Source: Treponema sp. (GTDB taxonomy: Bacteria > Spirochaetota > Spirochaetia > Treponematales > Treponemataceae). From it: a DNA stretch of 14,645 nucleotides. Positions 1 through 7,014 of the stretch are shown here, one piece after another. The stretch spans positions 1 to 14,645 of the forward strand of contig JALNVF010000083.1 of NCBI GenBank assembly GCA_023231445.1. Reading direction: 5' to 3'. Under the pieces are notes generated by a model that searched no databases, was not told the DNA's origin, and worked only from the letters and a program-made list of their open reading frames with translations. Each line of letters starts with the position of its first letter. Position 1 is the first letter of the stretch. Made by a program: the position numbers and the translations under genes.

Positions 1-525
1 TATGGCACGTACATACGCATATTTTCCAGCTTCCGTATTTTCGAGTGACTGGCCGCCGACATAGATATAGCTGCCGTCATACGCAGCGGCAGATAAATCC
101 GTCGATGTAAAATCTATCGAATATACCAGATCAGGCCATGACGAATTTGAGACATCAATGATATCCAGCATACCTCTGTTGCTGTTTCCCTGCAGCATGT
201 ACGATACAAATGCATATTTGCCGTTCGGCCCCATACTCACGTCAGATGCCTGCATAACGGTACCATCCGGGGCGGAAGGAGACGAAACAACCGCTTTTTC
301 CGTGATAACAGTATCACCCGGTGCACTTACCACCGCCCTGAAGCTCTTTGAAGCTGTTGTATCAGAATAAGACGATTCATCTGTTGTCTCAACCAGTGTA
401 AGTGTCTGATCCGTGTGAATAAGCCGCGATATATCTGATGGATCCGACGTAGAACTTGTAGGACAGGATATATACACAGCTGCTAAAATAACTGACGTAA
501 GACAAACAAAAATTATTTTTTTCAT
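1..525 (-). CDS. Secreted lipoprotein with beta-propeller-like repeats (C-terminus outside window)
   Basis: Only the first 175 codons are in the window; the gene runs off the left edge. The ATG at 525 is preceded by a GGAGG (531-535 on the plus strand as CCTCC). The protein starts with a lysine pair and a hydrophobic stretch ending in YIS-Cys21, a relaxed spirochaetal lipobox, so it should be lipid-anchored outside the inner membrane. A Ser/Thr/Asp-rich linker (about residues 22-60) follows. From about residue 95, segments such as GKYAFVSYML, GMLDIIDVSN and GSYIYVGG look like the short strand repeats of LVIVD/YVTN-type beta-propellers. No ligand or enzyme activity can be deduced. It is divergent from the racemase gene. 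The family assignment is an inference from the repeat texture and should be treated as weak; that it is an exported lipoprotein is well supported. Confidence 0.75.
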   Translation of the reverse strand, partial: MKKIIFVCLTSVILAAVYISCPTSSTSDPSDISRLIHTDQTLTLVETTDESSYSDTTASKSFRAVVSAPGDTVITEKAVVSSPSAPDGTVMQASDVSMGPNGKYAFVSYMLQGNSNRGMLDIIDVSNSSWPDLVYSIDFTSTDLSAAAYDGSYIYVGGQSLENTEAGKYAYVRAI

Positions 526-530
526 ACTCG

Positions 531-541
531 CCTCCATTATA
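531..541 (-). promoter_or_regulatory. -10-like TATAAT directly abutting the Shine-Dalgarno of the lipoprotein gene
   Basis: On the minus strand a perfect TATAAT (541-536) is followed at once by GGAGG (535-531) and, after five bases, the ATG at 525. If this hexamer is the real -10 box, transcription would begin inside or after the GGAGG, leaving a leader of only a few bases. No good -35 lies at the usual distance (a T-run is there), so an upstream promoter with this match arising by chance is equally possible. Confidence 0.35.
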
Positions 542-782
542 AAGATATCCCGGTTTTAAAAAAAAACGAGTACTGCTCTAAAAACATACAAATTTTACAT
601 ACGCTTTTTACTGAAATTCTTTCTGTAATATTTGAATACTTTCTTCCGGGATTTTCTGACTCTTGCACAACTTGCCCTACTTTCAATTTCAAACTCAACA
701 TCGCGGCTGAATGATTTTCCGGAAATACAAAAAAGGCCTGCATTACCAAGACAATACGCTGTTCAAAAAAAAAGAATATCAC

Positions 783-788
783 TATAGT
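783..788 (+). promoter_or_regulatory. -10-like TATAGT six bases before the racemase ATG
   Basis: TATAGT matches the -10 consensus at five of six positions and is separated from the ATG at 795 by six bases. A start point seven bases past the box would fall on the A of the ATG. No Shine-Dalgarno lies between. The -35 region is weak (TGTTCA at 760-765, 17-base spacer). This fits a leaderless transcript. Confidence 0.45.
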
Positions 789-794
789 TACTAT

Positions 795-1523
795 ATGAAA
801 AATATGCCATCTGCGCCTGTCCCGGGAATAATCGGAGGTCTTGGACCTGCTTCAACAGTAGATTATTACAACGGTATAATATCTGAATACCGGAAAACAG
901 TAAAACAGGACGTCTATCCGCGAATTATCATAAACAGTGTAAATATGACTGATATTCTGGATGACGTGGCAGCTAAGTCATATGTCAGTCTTACGGCAAA
1001 ACTTGCCGATGCAGTGCTGCAGTTGAAAAACGCAGGTGCTGATTTTGCCCTTATTGCTTCAAATACTCCCCATGTAGTCTTTGACGAACTGGAAAAAATC
1101 TCTTCTCTTCCTCTTATCAGTATCGTTGATTCTGCTGTTTCATATACGGCGGCTCACAAGTGGAAACGTATACTGTTTACCGGTACGCTGTTTACCATGA
1201 ACAATACGTTTTACCCGGAAAAATTTACGAAGTCCGGAATCGAATGCATTATGCCGTCGCCGGAAGACCGGGAAAAAATACATCATATCATTTTCCCGGA
1301 TCTTGAAGCCGGGATAGTAACGCCGGAAATGAAAAAAGATTTTCAGGCAGTCTGCAACCCGATTATTAATGCCGCCGCTGCCGGTAAAAAGCCAGTCGAG
1401 GCTGTTGTACTTGGCTGTACCGAAATACCACTGCTTATTCATGACGGTGATTTACCGCTTCCGGTTATCAATACGACTGCAGTACACATCACTGCCGCAG
1501 TAAATTATATGTGCCGTCAATAA
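795..1523 (+). CDS. Aspartate/glutamate racemase family protein
   Basis: A 242-residue protein of the PLP-independent Asp/Glu racemase superfamily, which interconverts D- and L-amino acids by proton transfer between two active-site residues. The N-terminal GIIGGLGPAST (11-21) is the family's substrate-binding loop, and VVLGCTEIPLL (204-214) carries the second catalytic cysteine, Cys208. At the first catalytic position, where many members have Cys in a CNTxH motif, this protein has Ser89 in ASNTPH. The E. coli YgeA-type Asp/Glu racemase similarly has Thr in place of this Cys, so this is a known direction of variation and need not mean inactivity. The frame stays open upstream to 711, but the conserved fold begins just after the ATG at 795 (a second ATG is at 804). 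The extra 28 codons are low-complexity, and a -10-like box lies inside them. The last 35 bases overlap the convergent LysR gene. Substrate is unknown; an Asp/Glu or broad-specificity role is likely. Confidence 0.85.
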   Translation: MKNMPSAPVPGIIGGLGPASTVDYYNGIISEYRKTVKQDVYPRIIINSVNMTDILDDVAAKSYVSLTAKLADAVLQLKNAGADFALIASNTPHVVFDELEKISSLPLISIVDSAVSYTAAHKWKRILFTGTLFTMNNTFYPEKFTKSGIECIMPSPEDREKIHHIIFPDLEAGIVTPEMKKDFQAVCNPIINAAAAGKKPVEAVVLGCTEIPLLIHDGDLPLPVINTTAVHITAAVNYMCRQ

Positions 1524-2352
1524 ACTGCTGCATACGGACATCGATATATTTATCCCTGTGATGTACAAGTCGGAACATGCGGATGCCGGCTTTCTTTACG
1601 TTATCGTCGGCCGGTGTTGTATCAATTAAAGTCCCATCGGAAAGTTCTGTCTGAATAAGCCCGCGCGAAATAATAGTCGTTCCCTGTACCGCTTTTACCA
1701 GCGCACAGATAGTCTGTGTGTTTGCGACTTCCCATACCACAGGCTGCTGTCCGTTTTTTTCCGTCCATATTTTCAACATAGTATCGGATAATTCCCGTGT
1801 TCCCGAACCTTTCTCGCGAAGAATGAATACCGGATTTCTGCCTGCAGTATATTCAGGGGAGGCGGCAAATACAAGTTCGTCTTTTATAAGCGGCATCTGA
1901 ACGAGATCGGAAGATTCTACATTTCCTTCAATAATGGCTGCATCAAGTCTGCTTTCAAGAATCATACGTTCTATATCACGGGTATTGCATACAGACACTT
2001 CCGCATGTATTTCCGGATTTTTTCTCAAAAGTTCAGGCAGCAGTACGGTACCTGTCGTAAATGACGCACCTATCCGCAGCGGTGCTGTACCGGCAGACGT
2101 TTTCATCATTTCATCAAGCTCCGTAAAGTCGTCTACAAGACGACGCGCATAACCGGCAAATTCTGCTCCTTCAGGCGTAAGATACAGACGACGGCTGAGC
2201 CTGTCGAATAATCTGATACTGTATTGTTCTTCCAGTTCTGCAATAGTCTGGCTTACCGACGGCTGAGCTACATGAAGCACTTCCGATGCTTTTGTTACTG
2301 AACAGTCGTTGTCTACAACTGCGATGAAAACAGCAAGATGCCGCATTGTCAT
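1489..2352 (-). CDS. LysR-family transcriptional regulator (YeiE-like by context)
   Basis: A 287-residue protein of the usual LysR length. Residues 3-62 form the winged helix-turn-helix, with the recognition segment VAQPSVSQTIAELE (28-41) and the wing ending RRLYLTPEG. Residues from about 91 (PLRIGASFTTGT) to the C-terminus are the periplasmic-binding-protein-like effector domain. The ATG at 2352 has AGGTGA upstream at a workable distance. The gene is divergent from the YeiH-family gene, with a 91-base shared upstream region holding an AT-rich inverted repeat. LysR regulators typically control a divergent neighbour, and E. coli YeiE is encoded beside yeiH in the same way. Regulation of the YeiH-like gene is therefore likely, and of the racemase possible. 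The effector cannot be told from sequence. Confidence 0.9.
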   Translation of the reverse strand: MTMRHLAVFIAVVDNDCSVTKASEVLHVAQPSVSQTIAELEEQYSIRLFDRLSRRLYLTPEGAEFAGYARRLVDDFTELDEMMKTSAGTAPLRIGASFTTGTVLLPELLRKNPEIHAEVSVCNTRDIERMILESRLDAAIIEGNVESSDLVQMPLIKDELVFAASPEYTAGRNPVFILREKGSGTRELSDTMLKIWTEKNGQQPVVWEVANTQTICALVKAVQGTTIISRGLIQTELSDGTLIDTTPADDNVKKAGIRMFRLVHHRDKYIDVRMQQFIDGTYNLLRQ

Positions 2353-2367
2353 AAGTATTCACCTATT

Positions 2368-2389
2368 AATATTATAGAATAATAATATT
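2368..2389. promoter_or_regulatory. Candidate LysR operator (8-bp inverted repeat)
   Basis: A perfect inverted repeat AATATTAT (2368-2375) / ATAATATT (2382-2389) with a six-base spacer lies between the divergent LysR and YeiH-family genes, closer to the LysR start. The overall symmetry fits the T-N11-A style of LysR sites. The region is very AT-rich, so chance symmetry is a real possibility. Confidence 0.4.
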
Positions 2390-2443
2390 TTACTATATTA
2401 ATGCAGACCGGTACAGTAGTCAGGATATATCTACGGAGGCTTT

Positions 2444-3460
2444 ATGATTATTATTGATTTTATAAAAAAAAATGTTCCCGGAATCCTTGTATGCGCAGTC
2501 ATTGGGGCTGCTGCATATTTTACCGGTTTAAAATTTCCGGTTATCGGTGGTCCTGTTTCGGCCATCCTGTTCGGCATGATTTTCGCTCGACTGATGAAAA
2601 ACAAGTCTGCTGTTCAAAACGGTATTAAATTCACTTCGAAAAAAATTCTTCAGTATGCCGTAATTCTGCTCGGATTCGGAATGAACATTTCGGCCATACT
2701 TGCCAGAGGAATACAATCCCTTCCTGTTATTATAGCTACCATCACGACATCGCTTGTTACTGCTTTTATCTTCTCAAAAATACTTCACATCACCGGTAAA
2801 ATCTCAACACTTATAGGTGTCGGCTCATCTATCTGCGGAGGATCTGCCATAGCTGCTGCTGCTCCGGTCATTGATGCTGATGATGAGGAAATTGCACAAT
2901 CAATATCGGTTATTTTTCTGTTTAATATCTGTGCTGCGGTTATATTTCCTCCGCTCGGTGCTTCGCTTGGCATGACAAACGAAGGTTTCGCACTTTTTGC
3001 AGGAACCGCTATTAACGATACATCGTCTGTAACTGCAGCTGCAACTGCATGGGACGGACTGCATGGAAGCAATATACTGCCGGATGCGGCAATTGTAAAA
3101 CTTACACGTACGCTTGCAATTATCCCGATTACACTTGTTCTTGCAGTTGTACGCATGAGGAAAGAGGAGTCGTCAGGTAAAACAGGATTTAACTTTACAA
3201 AAATTTTCCCATGGTTCGTTTTATGGTTTATTCTTGCCTCCATAATTACGACTGTTTTCAATCTTGGTTCCGGTACCGTCGCTCCGTTAAAATGGCTCAG
3301 CAAATTTTTTATTATCATGGCAATGGCTGCCATAGGTTTGAACACCGACATCGTAAAACTCATAAAAAAAGGAGGAAAACCTATTCTGCTCGGCTTTCTC
3401 TGCTGGATATGCATAATCGGTGCAAGTCTTTTTGTACAACATATCATGCACATTTGGTAA
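2444..3460 (+). CDS. YeiH-family (UPF0324) integral membrane protein, putative anion/sulfate exporter
   Basis: A 338-residue, strongly hydrophobic protein with about ten predicted membrane helices. Diagnostic family segments are GVGSSICGGSAIAA (125-138) and AGTAINDTSSVTAA (186-199), two Gly/Ser/Asn-rich half-helix motifs typical of transporters with re-entrant loops, plus VKLTRTL (218-224). The family is commonly annotated as a putative sulfate exporter, but its substrate has not been firmly shown. The ATG at 2444 has GGAGG six bases upstream. The gene is divergent from a LysR gene as in the enterobacterial yeiE/yeiH pair, so inducible expression is likely. Membership of the family is confident; the transported molecule is not. 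Confidence 0.9.
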   Translation: MIIIDFIKKNVPGILVCAVIGAAAYFTGLKFPVIGGPVSAILFGMIFARLMKNKSAVQNGIKFTSKKILQYAVILLGFGMNISAILARGIQSLPVIIATITTSLVTAFIFSKILHITGKISTLIGVGSSICGGSAIAAAAPVIDADDEEIAQSISVIFLFNICAAVIFPPLGASLGMTNEGFALFAGTAINDTSSVTAAATAWDGLHGSNILPDAAIVKLTRTLAIIPITLVLAVVRMRKEESSGKTGFNFTKIFPWFVLWFILASIITTVFNLGSGTVAPLKWLSKFFIIMAMAAIGLNTDIVKLIKKGGKPILLGFLCWICIIGASLFVQHIMHIW

Positions 3461-3499
3461 TTTTTTGATTTTATACAAATTTTGAGGCCGTTATTTACA

Positions 3500-3537
3500 T
3501 TGACTAATACACAAAAAACTGGTAATACCAATAGTCA
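3500..3537 (+). promoter_or_regulatory. Candidate promoter and operator upstream of sdaAB
   Basis: TTGACT (3500-3505) resembles a -35 box, and 17 bases later TAATAC (3523-3528) is a poor -10. A better -10, TATAAA, lies at 3540-3545. Lying across the weak -10 is an 11-bp inverted repeat, TGGTAATACCA (3520-3530), which fits the TNGTNNNACNA pattern of FadR-subfamily GntR regulators. TGACTA (3501-3506) and TAGTCA (3532-3537) form an outer, non-concentric inverted pair. This suggests a repressor site over the serine dehydratase promoter, but no GntR gene is in the window. Confidence 0.35.
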
Positions 3538-3565
3538 TTTATAAATTAAATCAAAAGGCTGTAAA

Positions 3566-4240
3566 ATGAGTATCTTTGATATTCTTGGGCCCATAATGGT
3601 CGGGCCTTCAAGTTCTCATACAGCAGGTGCTGTCCGCATAGGACTTATGGCACGGCTGCTGCTCAAACAAAAGCCGGTATATGCTGACGTCGGTCTTTCC
3701 GGCTCTTTTGCTGCTACGTATCACGGACACGGTACTGACCGGGCAATCACTGCAGGTCTTCTGGGAATGCAGCCCGACGATATCAGGATTCCCTCCAGTC
3801 TGCAGATCGCTCAGGAACAGGGGCTGCGAATTTTTTTTGCAGCCATTGATCTTCCGGATGCCCATCCGAACACGGCCGTCCTTACACTTCTGGGGGACGG
3901 CGGAAACCGAATGGTGATCCAGGCCTCTTCAATCGGCGGCGGCCGGATTATGATCAACAAGATCGACGGAATCGACGTAAACTTTAACGCTGAAATGCCT
4001 ACTCTTATCGTTCACAATTCAGATCAGCCGGGCCACGTCGCTCATGTGACGACACTGCTTTCAAAAAATAAAATCAATATAGCCAGCATGCAGCTTTATC
4101 GTAACGAGCGAGGAGGATACGCCGTAATGGTCGTCGAAACAGACCAGCGTATACCGCACGCTATTATAAACGATATAGAAAAATTCGACGGTGTTATAAA
4201 AGTAACCTATGTAAACGGAGGTACCGAAGATGTCGTTTGA
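3566..4240 (+). CDS. sdaAB: L-serine dehydratase, iron-sulfur-dependent, beta subunit
   Basis: A 224-residue subunit of the two-gene [4Fe-4S] L-serine ammonia-lyase, which converts L-serine to pyruvate and ammonia. The N-terminal half has the hallmark MVGPSSSHTAGAVR (11-24), followed by SGSFAATYHGHGTD (45-58), which helps form the active site, and SIGGGRI (122-128). The C-terminal ~75 residues (from TLIVHNSDQPGHVAHV) form an ACT domain, which in this family is a site for regulation by serine. The length is normal for the split (Firmicutes-type) enzyme. The start is preceded by a weak AAAAGG. The gene overlaps sdaAA by 11 bases, so the two subunits are translationally coupled. In a fermentative spirochaete this would feed serine into pyruvate and ATP-yielding pathways. 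Confidence 0.95.
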   Translation: MSIFDILGPIMVGPSSSHTAGAVRIGLMARLLLKQKPVYADVGLSGSFAATYHGHGTDRAITAGLLGMQPDDIRIPSSLQIAQEQGLRIFFAAIDLPDAHPNTAVLTLLGDGGNRMVIQASSIGGGRIMINKIDGIDVNFNAEMPTLIVHNSDQPGHVAHVTTLLSKNKINIASMQLYRNERGGYAVMVVETDQRIPHAIINDIEKFDGVIKVTYVNGGTEDVV

Positions 4241-5138
4241 ATCACTTACATCTCTGGTCGAATCCTGCACAAAACAAAATAAAGAGTTCTGGCAGATAGT
4301 CTGTGAAACGGACATGAAAGAAAGTTCTATGACCGAAGAACAGGAATTTGCTAAAATGCGCGGAATGTGGAACGCAATGCTGGCGGCAGCCGATGCATAT
4401 GACAAAAATATTGAGTCATCAAGCGGCCTTTCGGGAGGAGACGGCGGCAGATTCGCCGATTATATTGCCGCAGGTTCACCCCTTTGTGGTGATTTTACCG
4501 GTAAAGTCATCGCGTATGCACTTCAAACGGCTGAATCAAACGCATGTATGAAACGCATCGTTGCAGCCCCTACTGCCGGGTCATGCGGTGTTCTTCCGGC
4601 AGTCCTTGTTCCGCTGTACCGGGATAAAAAATTTACGGACGATGAAATTATACAGGGACTTTTTGTCTCTGCAGGAATCGGACAGGTAATTGCAAACCGG
4701 GCTTCTATTTCCGGTGCGGAAGGCGGTTGTCAGGCAGAAATAGGAGCGGCATCTGCAATGGCTGCAGGGACCCTTGTTTTCTTACGCAAGGGTACATCAG
4801 GGCAGATTATGTTTGCTGCCGGATTTGCCCTTCAGAACCTGCTTGGCCTTGTATGCGACCCGGTCGCAGGTCTTGTGGAAGTTCCCTGCATAAAACGAAA
4901 CGTTGTCGGTGCAGTAAACGCGCTTTCCTGCGCGGATATGGCCCTTGCGGGCATAGTTCCGAAAATTCCGGCCGATGAAGTCATAGATGCGATGAAACAA
5001 GTAGGAAACTGCATGAATACGACTCTCAAGGAAACAGGTCACGGCGGACTTGCGGCAACACAGACGGGCAGGCAGATTGCAGAACGACTGTCTGCCGCCG
5101 CACAACCGGCAATCACGACCAGTAAGGCAGAAGAGTAA
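4230..5138 (+). CDS. sdaAA: L-serine dehydratase, iron-sulfur-dependent, alpha subunit
   Basis: A 302-residue catalytic subunit that partners the preceding gene product. Recognisable family segments are SGGDGGR (68-74), APTAGSCGVLPAV (113-125), GAEGGCQAEIGAA (162-174) and VCDPVAGLVEVPC (208-220). Cys167, Cys209 and Cys220 are the three expected protein ligands of the oxygen-sensitive [4Fe-4S] cluster that activates serine; the 11-residue spacing of the last pair is that of characterised homologues. GGAGG (4217-4221) sits inside the 3' end of sdaAB, eight bases before the ATG. The stop is nine bases from the end of the convergent transporter gene, and no strong terminator lies between. Activity will depend on anaerobic conditions. 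Confidence 0.95.
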   Translation: MSFESLTSLVESCTKQNKEFWQIVCETDMKESSMTEEQEFAKMRGMWNAMLAAADAYDKNIESSSGLSGGDGGRFADYIAAGSPLCGDFTGKVIAYALQTAESNACMKRIVAAPTAGSCGVLPAVLVPLYRDKKFTDDEIIQGLFVSAGIGQVIANRASISGAEGGCQAEIGAASAMAAGTLVFLRKGTSGQIMFAAGFALQNLLGLVCDPVAGLVEVPCIKRNVVGAVNALSCADMALAGIVPKIPADEVIDAMKQVGNCMNTTLKETGHGGLAATQTGRQIAERLSAAAQPAITTSKAEE

Positions 5139-5147
5139 CCCCTTCTC

Positions 5148-6098
5148 TCAAACTTTCCCTCGTCTGAGCCCCGATACAATAAGCCCGCAGATTGTAAACA
5201 CTGCACCTAGCGTTCCCATAAAAGTAATCTTTTCACCAAGTACAAAATACGCAAAGAGAATCGTTACCACTGGAATCAGATAAATACCTATTGTTGCATG
5301 TACCGTTCCGAGGATCCTGCAGGCAACATTCCACGCTGCGAAACACAGTGCTGAAGCGGCAACCCCCAGGAAAAGCAGGTTCATCCAGTTAATCGGACGG
5401 GAAAACCGTTCAATATTTACTGATTCATCAACTATTATGCGGAGACTCTGATTTTCGTGCATTCCCGGGATAAACATTCCCGACAGAACAAGCGGAATCA
5501 TGCAGACAAGTGCATAGAAAAAAATACGGCGGGTCGCGGCAAGACTTCTGCAGCCGAGTGCGTTGATTTTTGACACAAATAATGAATAAAACCCCCACGA
5601 TACGGCCGCGGCAAGAGCCATGAGATCTCCTTCAGGACTAAAATGAAAAGTAACGGCCCCATTAAAGCTTACAAGCGCAACACCCGCTATTGCAATTAAA
5701 AAACCCGTAATGAAAAGCGGTGTAATATGTTTTTCGTGCATGAAAATCTGAGCAGTAAGTGCGGTAAAAATGGGACAGATTGCAACGATAATACTTACGT
5801 TTGAAGCGGATGTAAACAGTATTGCGGCATTTTCAAGAAACTGATACACAGTAACTCCGCACAAACCGGCTGCAAAAAACAGCAGCTCATCTTTCCTGTG
5901 TTCAAGATGAAGCGCATGCGGACAAAGAATCCAGAGAGAAATGTATGCCAGAATAAAGCGTACGACTAATATTTCAAGAGCAGAAAAATCGTTTAAAAGC
6001 GACTTTGTGCATACAAAGGTAATGCCCCAGATAAAAATTGTAAATGCTGCAAGCATAAAACCAGAAACCGTTCTCTGTGAAAACATGTTTTTAGACAT
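5148..6098 (-). CDS. DMT/EamA-family transporter
   Basis: A 316-residue membrane protein with about ten hydrophobic helices arranged as two EamA repeats. The first begins SGFMLAAFTIFIWGITFVC and the second around DLMALAAAVSWGFYSLF. Helix ends show the family's small-residue texture, and the last helix is followed by a short basic tail (LRRGK). Family members export amino acids or other metabolites, but substrate cannot be predicted here. The frame is open upstream to 6224, but that would overlap the divergent HD gene and add a non-conserved leader. The ATG at 6098 (MSKNMFSQ) puts the first helix at residue 12. There is no Shine-Dalgarno; a -10-like TATATT ends seven bases before the start. 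The loop before the last three helices (containing HENQSLRIIVDESVN) is somewhat long. Confidence 0.85.
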   Translation of the reverse strand: MSKNMFSQRTVSGFMLAAFTIFIWGITFVCTKSLLNDFSALEILVVRFILAYISLWILCPHALHLEHRKDELLFFAAGLCGVTVYQFLENAAILFTSASNVSIIVAICPIFTALTAQIFMHEKHITPLFITGFLIAIAGVALVSFNGAVTFHFSPEGDLMALAAAVSWGFYSLFVSKINALGCRSLAATRRIFFYALVCMIPLVLSGMFIPGMHENQSLRIIVDESVNIERFSRPINWMNLLFLGVAASALCFAAWNVACRILGTVHATIGIYLIPVVTILFAYFVLGEKITFMGTLGAVFTICGLIVSGLRRGKV

Positions 6099-6104
6099 GA
6101 AATA

Positions 6105-6133
6105 AATATACCGTATTCGTTTGAATTTTTCAT
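6105..6133 (-). promoter_or_regulatory. Candidate leaderless promoter of the EamA gene
   Basis: On the minus strand ATGAAA (6133-6128) and TATATT (6110-6105) are separated by 17 bases, matching the consensus at four and five of six positions. Seven bases past the -10 falls on the A of the ATG at 6098. This predicts a leaderless mRNA. The element lies back to back with the promoter of the divergent HD gene. Confidence 0.45.
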
Positions 6134-6149
6134 CCATACATTCTACAAT
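6121..6149 (+). promoter_or_regulatory. Promoter of the HD-domain gene and its downstream genes
   Basis: TTGAAT (6121-6126) and TACAAT (6144-6149) with a 17-base spacer match the sigma-70 consensus at four and five positions. The ATG of the HD gene is at 6166, with GGAG at 6156-6159. The start point would fall close to or on that GGAG, so the leader is short. Confidence 0.5.
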
Positions 6150-6165
6150 ACTAGTGGAGTTTAGT

Positions 6166-7011
6166 ATGAAAACTATGAAATCACCGAAAGAACTCTCAAT
6201 GGACAGAAAAATTTCATCAGCCATTGAAGAACTTATTCAGCTTACACCCGAAAAAGATCCACTGCCGCTTAATGTTGCTGAAGCGCTCATGAGCGATCCG
6301 GAAATTGAATCGATCCAGAATTACAGCAATACGGTATCTATAATGCGTCTCGGCTTCAACGATCACGGTCCGGTTCATATGCGCACGGTTACTTACAATG
6401 CAATTATTATGATGGGTATTCTTTATAAAGCGGGAGTTCTCATGAACCTGCAGGCAGAAAAAGCAGGGACTTTTGCCGACAGCATGACCGCTGTTATTTT
6501 TGCGTCGTTTCTACACGACTTCGGCATGACTATAGGACGACAGGATCATGAACTGTACAGCGTCTTTCTTGCACTTCCCGTTATCCAGAAAATGCTTGAA
6601 AAAGTAATCCCGGGAGACAATAATCTGGACCGCAGAGTAGCAATCCGTTCGCTTGCAGTCGAAGGAATTGTTGGTCACATGGGTACTCGCAGAATCCATT
6701 CTCTTGAAGCAGGACTCATTCTTATTGCAGATGGCTGCGACATGACGAAAGGTCGTGCCCGAATTCCGATGGAACTGGACAATGCGCCGAAAGTAGGAGA
6801 CATCCATAAATATTCGGCAAATTCAATTGAACGAGTTGAAATCACGGCCGGAAAAGAAAAACCTCTCCGTATTCAGGTTCTTATGTCTGCTGATGTCGGT
6901 TTTTTCCAGATAGAGGAAGTCCTTCTGCAGAAAATAAACAACAGTCCGGCAAAAAAATATATTGAACTCCTTGCCGGTGTTGAAAACTCTGAAATGAAGC
7001 AGTATTTGTAA
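6166..7011 (+). CDS. HD-domain metal-dependent phosphohydrolase family protein
   Basis: A 281-residue protein with the ordered metal ligands of the HD superfamily: His67/His71 in NDHGPVH, His117-Asp118 in ASFLHDFGM, His171 in GHMG and Asp189/Asp192 in ADGCD. This layout points to a divalent-metal phosphohydrolase or phosphodiesterase acting on a nucleotide or similar phosphoester, in the cytosol (no signal or membrane segment). The segment after the HD core (residues 195-281), rich in charged residues, is not one I recognise. The frame is open to 6121, but the ATG at 6166 has GGAG seven bases upstream and starts the sensible N-terminus. The stop is three bases before the queH start, so the two are probably co-transcribed. 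I cannot name the substrate. Confidence 0.8.
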   Translation: MKTMKSPKELSMDRKISSAIEELIQLTPEKDPLPLNVAEALMSDPEIESIQNYSNTVSIMRLGFNDHGPVHMRTVTYNAIIMMGILYKAGVLMNLQAEKAGTFADSMTAVIFASFLHDFGMTIGRQDHELYSVFLALPVIQKMLEKVIPGDNNLDRRVAIRSLAVEGIVGHMGTRRIHSLEAGLILIADGCDMTKGRARIPMELDNAPKVGDIHKYSANSIERVEITAGKEKPLRIQVLMSADVGFFQIEEVLLQKINNSPAKKYIELLAGVENSEMKQYL

Positions 7012-7014
7012 AAT

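Larger units (their letters stand above)
526..794. other. AT-rich divergent intergenic region
   Basis: These 269 bases separate the divergent lipoprotein and racemase genes. They hold the proximal signals of both genes, poly-A/poly-T tracts and one perfect 10-bp palindrome, TTTCCGGAAA at 716-725. I see no tRNA fold, no convincing small gene and no terminator hairpin. Confidence 0.5.

Noticed and set aside
537..782. 81-codon minus-strand open frame in the intergenic region
   Set aside because: Its product is low-complexity with runs of Phe from A/T tracts, it ends just before the lipoprotein ribosome-binding site, and no family resemblance is visible.
711..794. 28-codon N-terminal extension of the racemase
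   Set aside because: The extension is charged and low-complexity, the conserved fold begins after ATG 795, and a good -10-like box lies within it.
2785..3531. 248-codon open frame antisense to the YeiH-family gene
   Set aside because: It lies wholly opposite a clearly recognised family member, has no family features and a composition typical of antisense shadows of hydrophobic genes, and no convincing start signal.
5125..5147. Possible terminator hairpin between the convergent sdaAA and EamA genes
   Set aside because: Only a five-base AGAAG/CTTCT stem with an eight-base loop and no T-run is visible; too weak to call.
6099..6224. 42-codon N-terminal extension of the EamA transporter
   Set aside because: It would overlap the divergent HD gene and its promoter, and the first membrane helix begins properly after ATG 6098.
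7012..7014. Possible preQ1 riboswitch before queH
   Set aside because: The gap between the HD gene and queH is three bases, leaving no room for a leader element.
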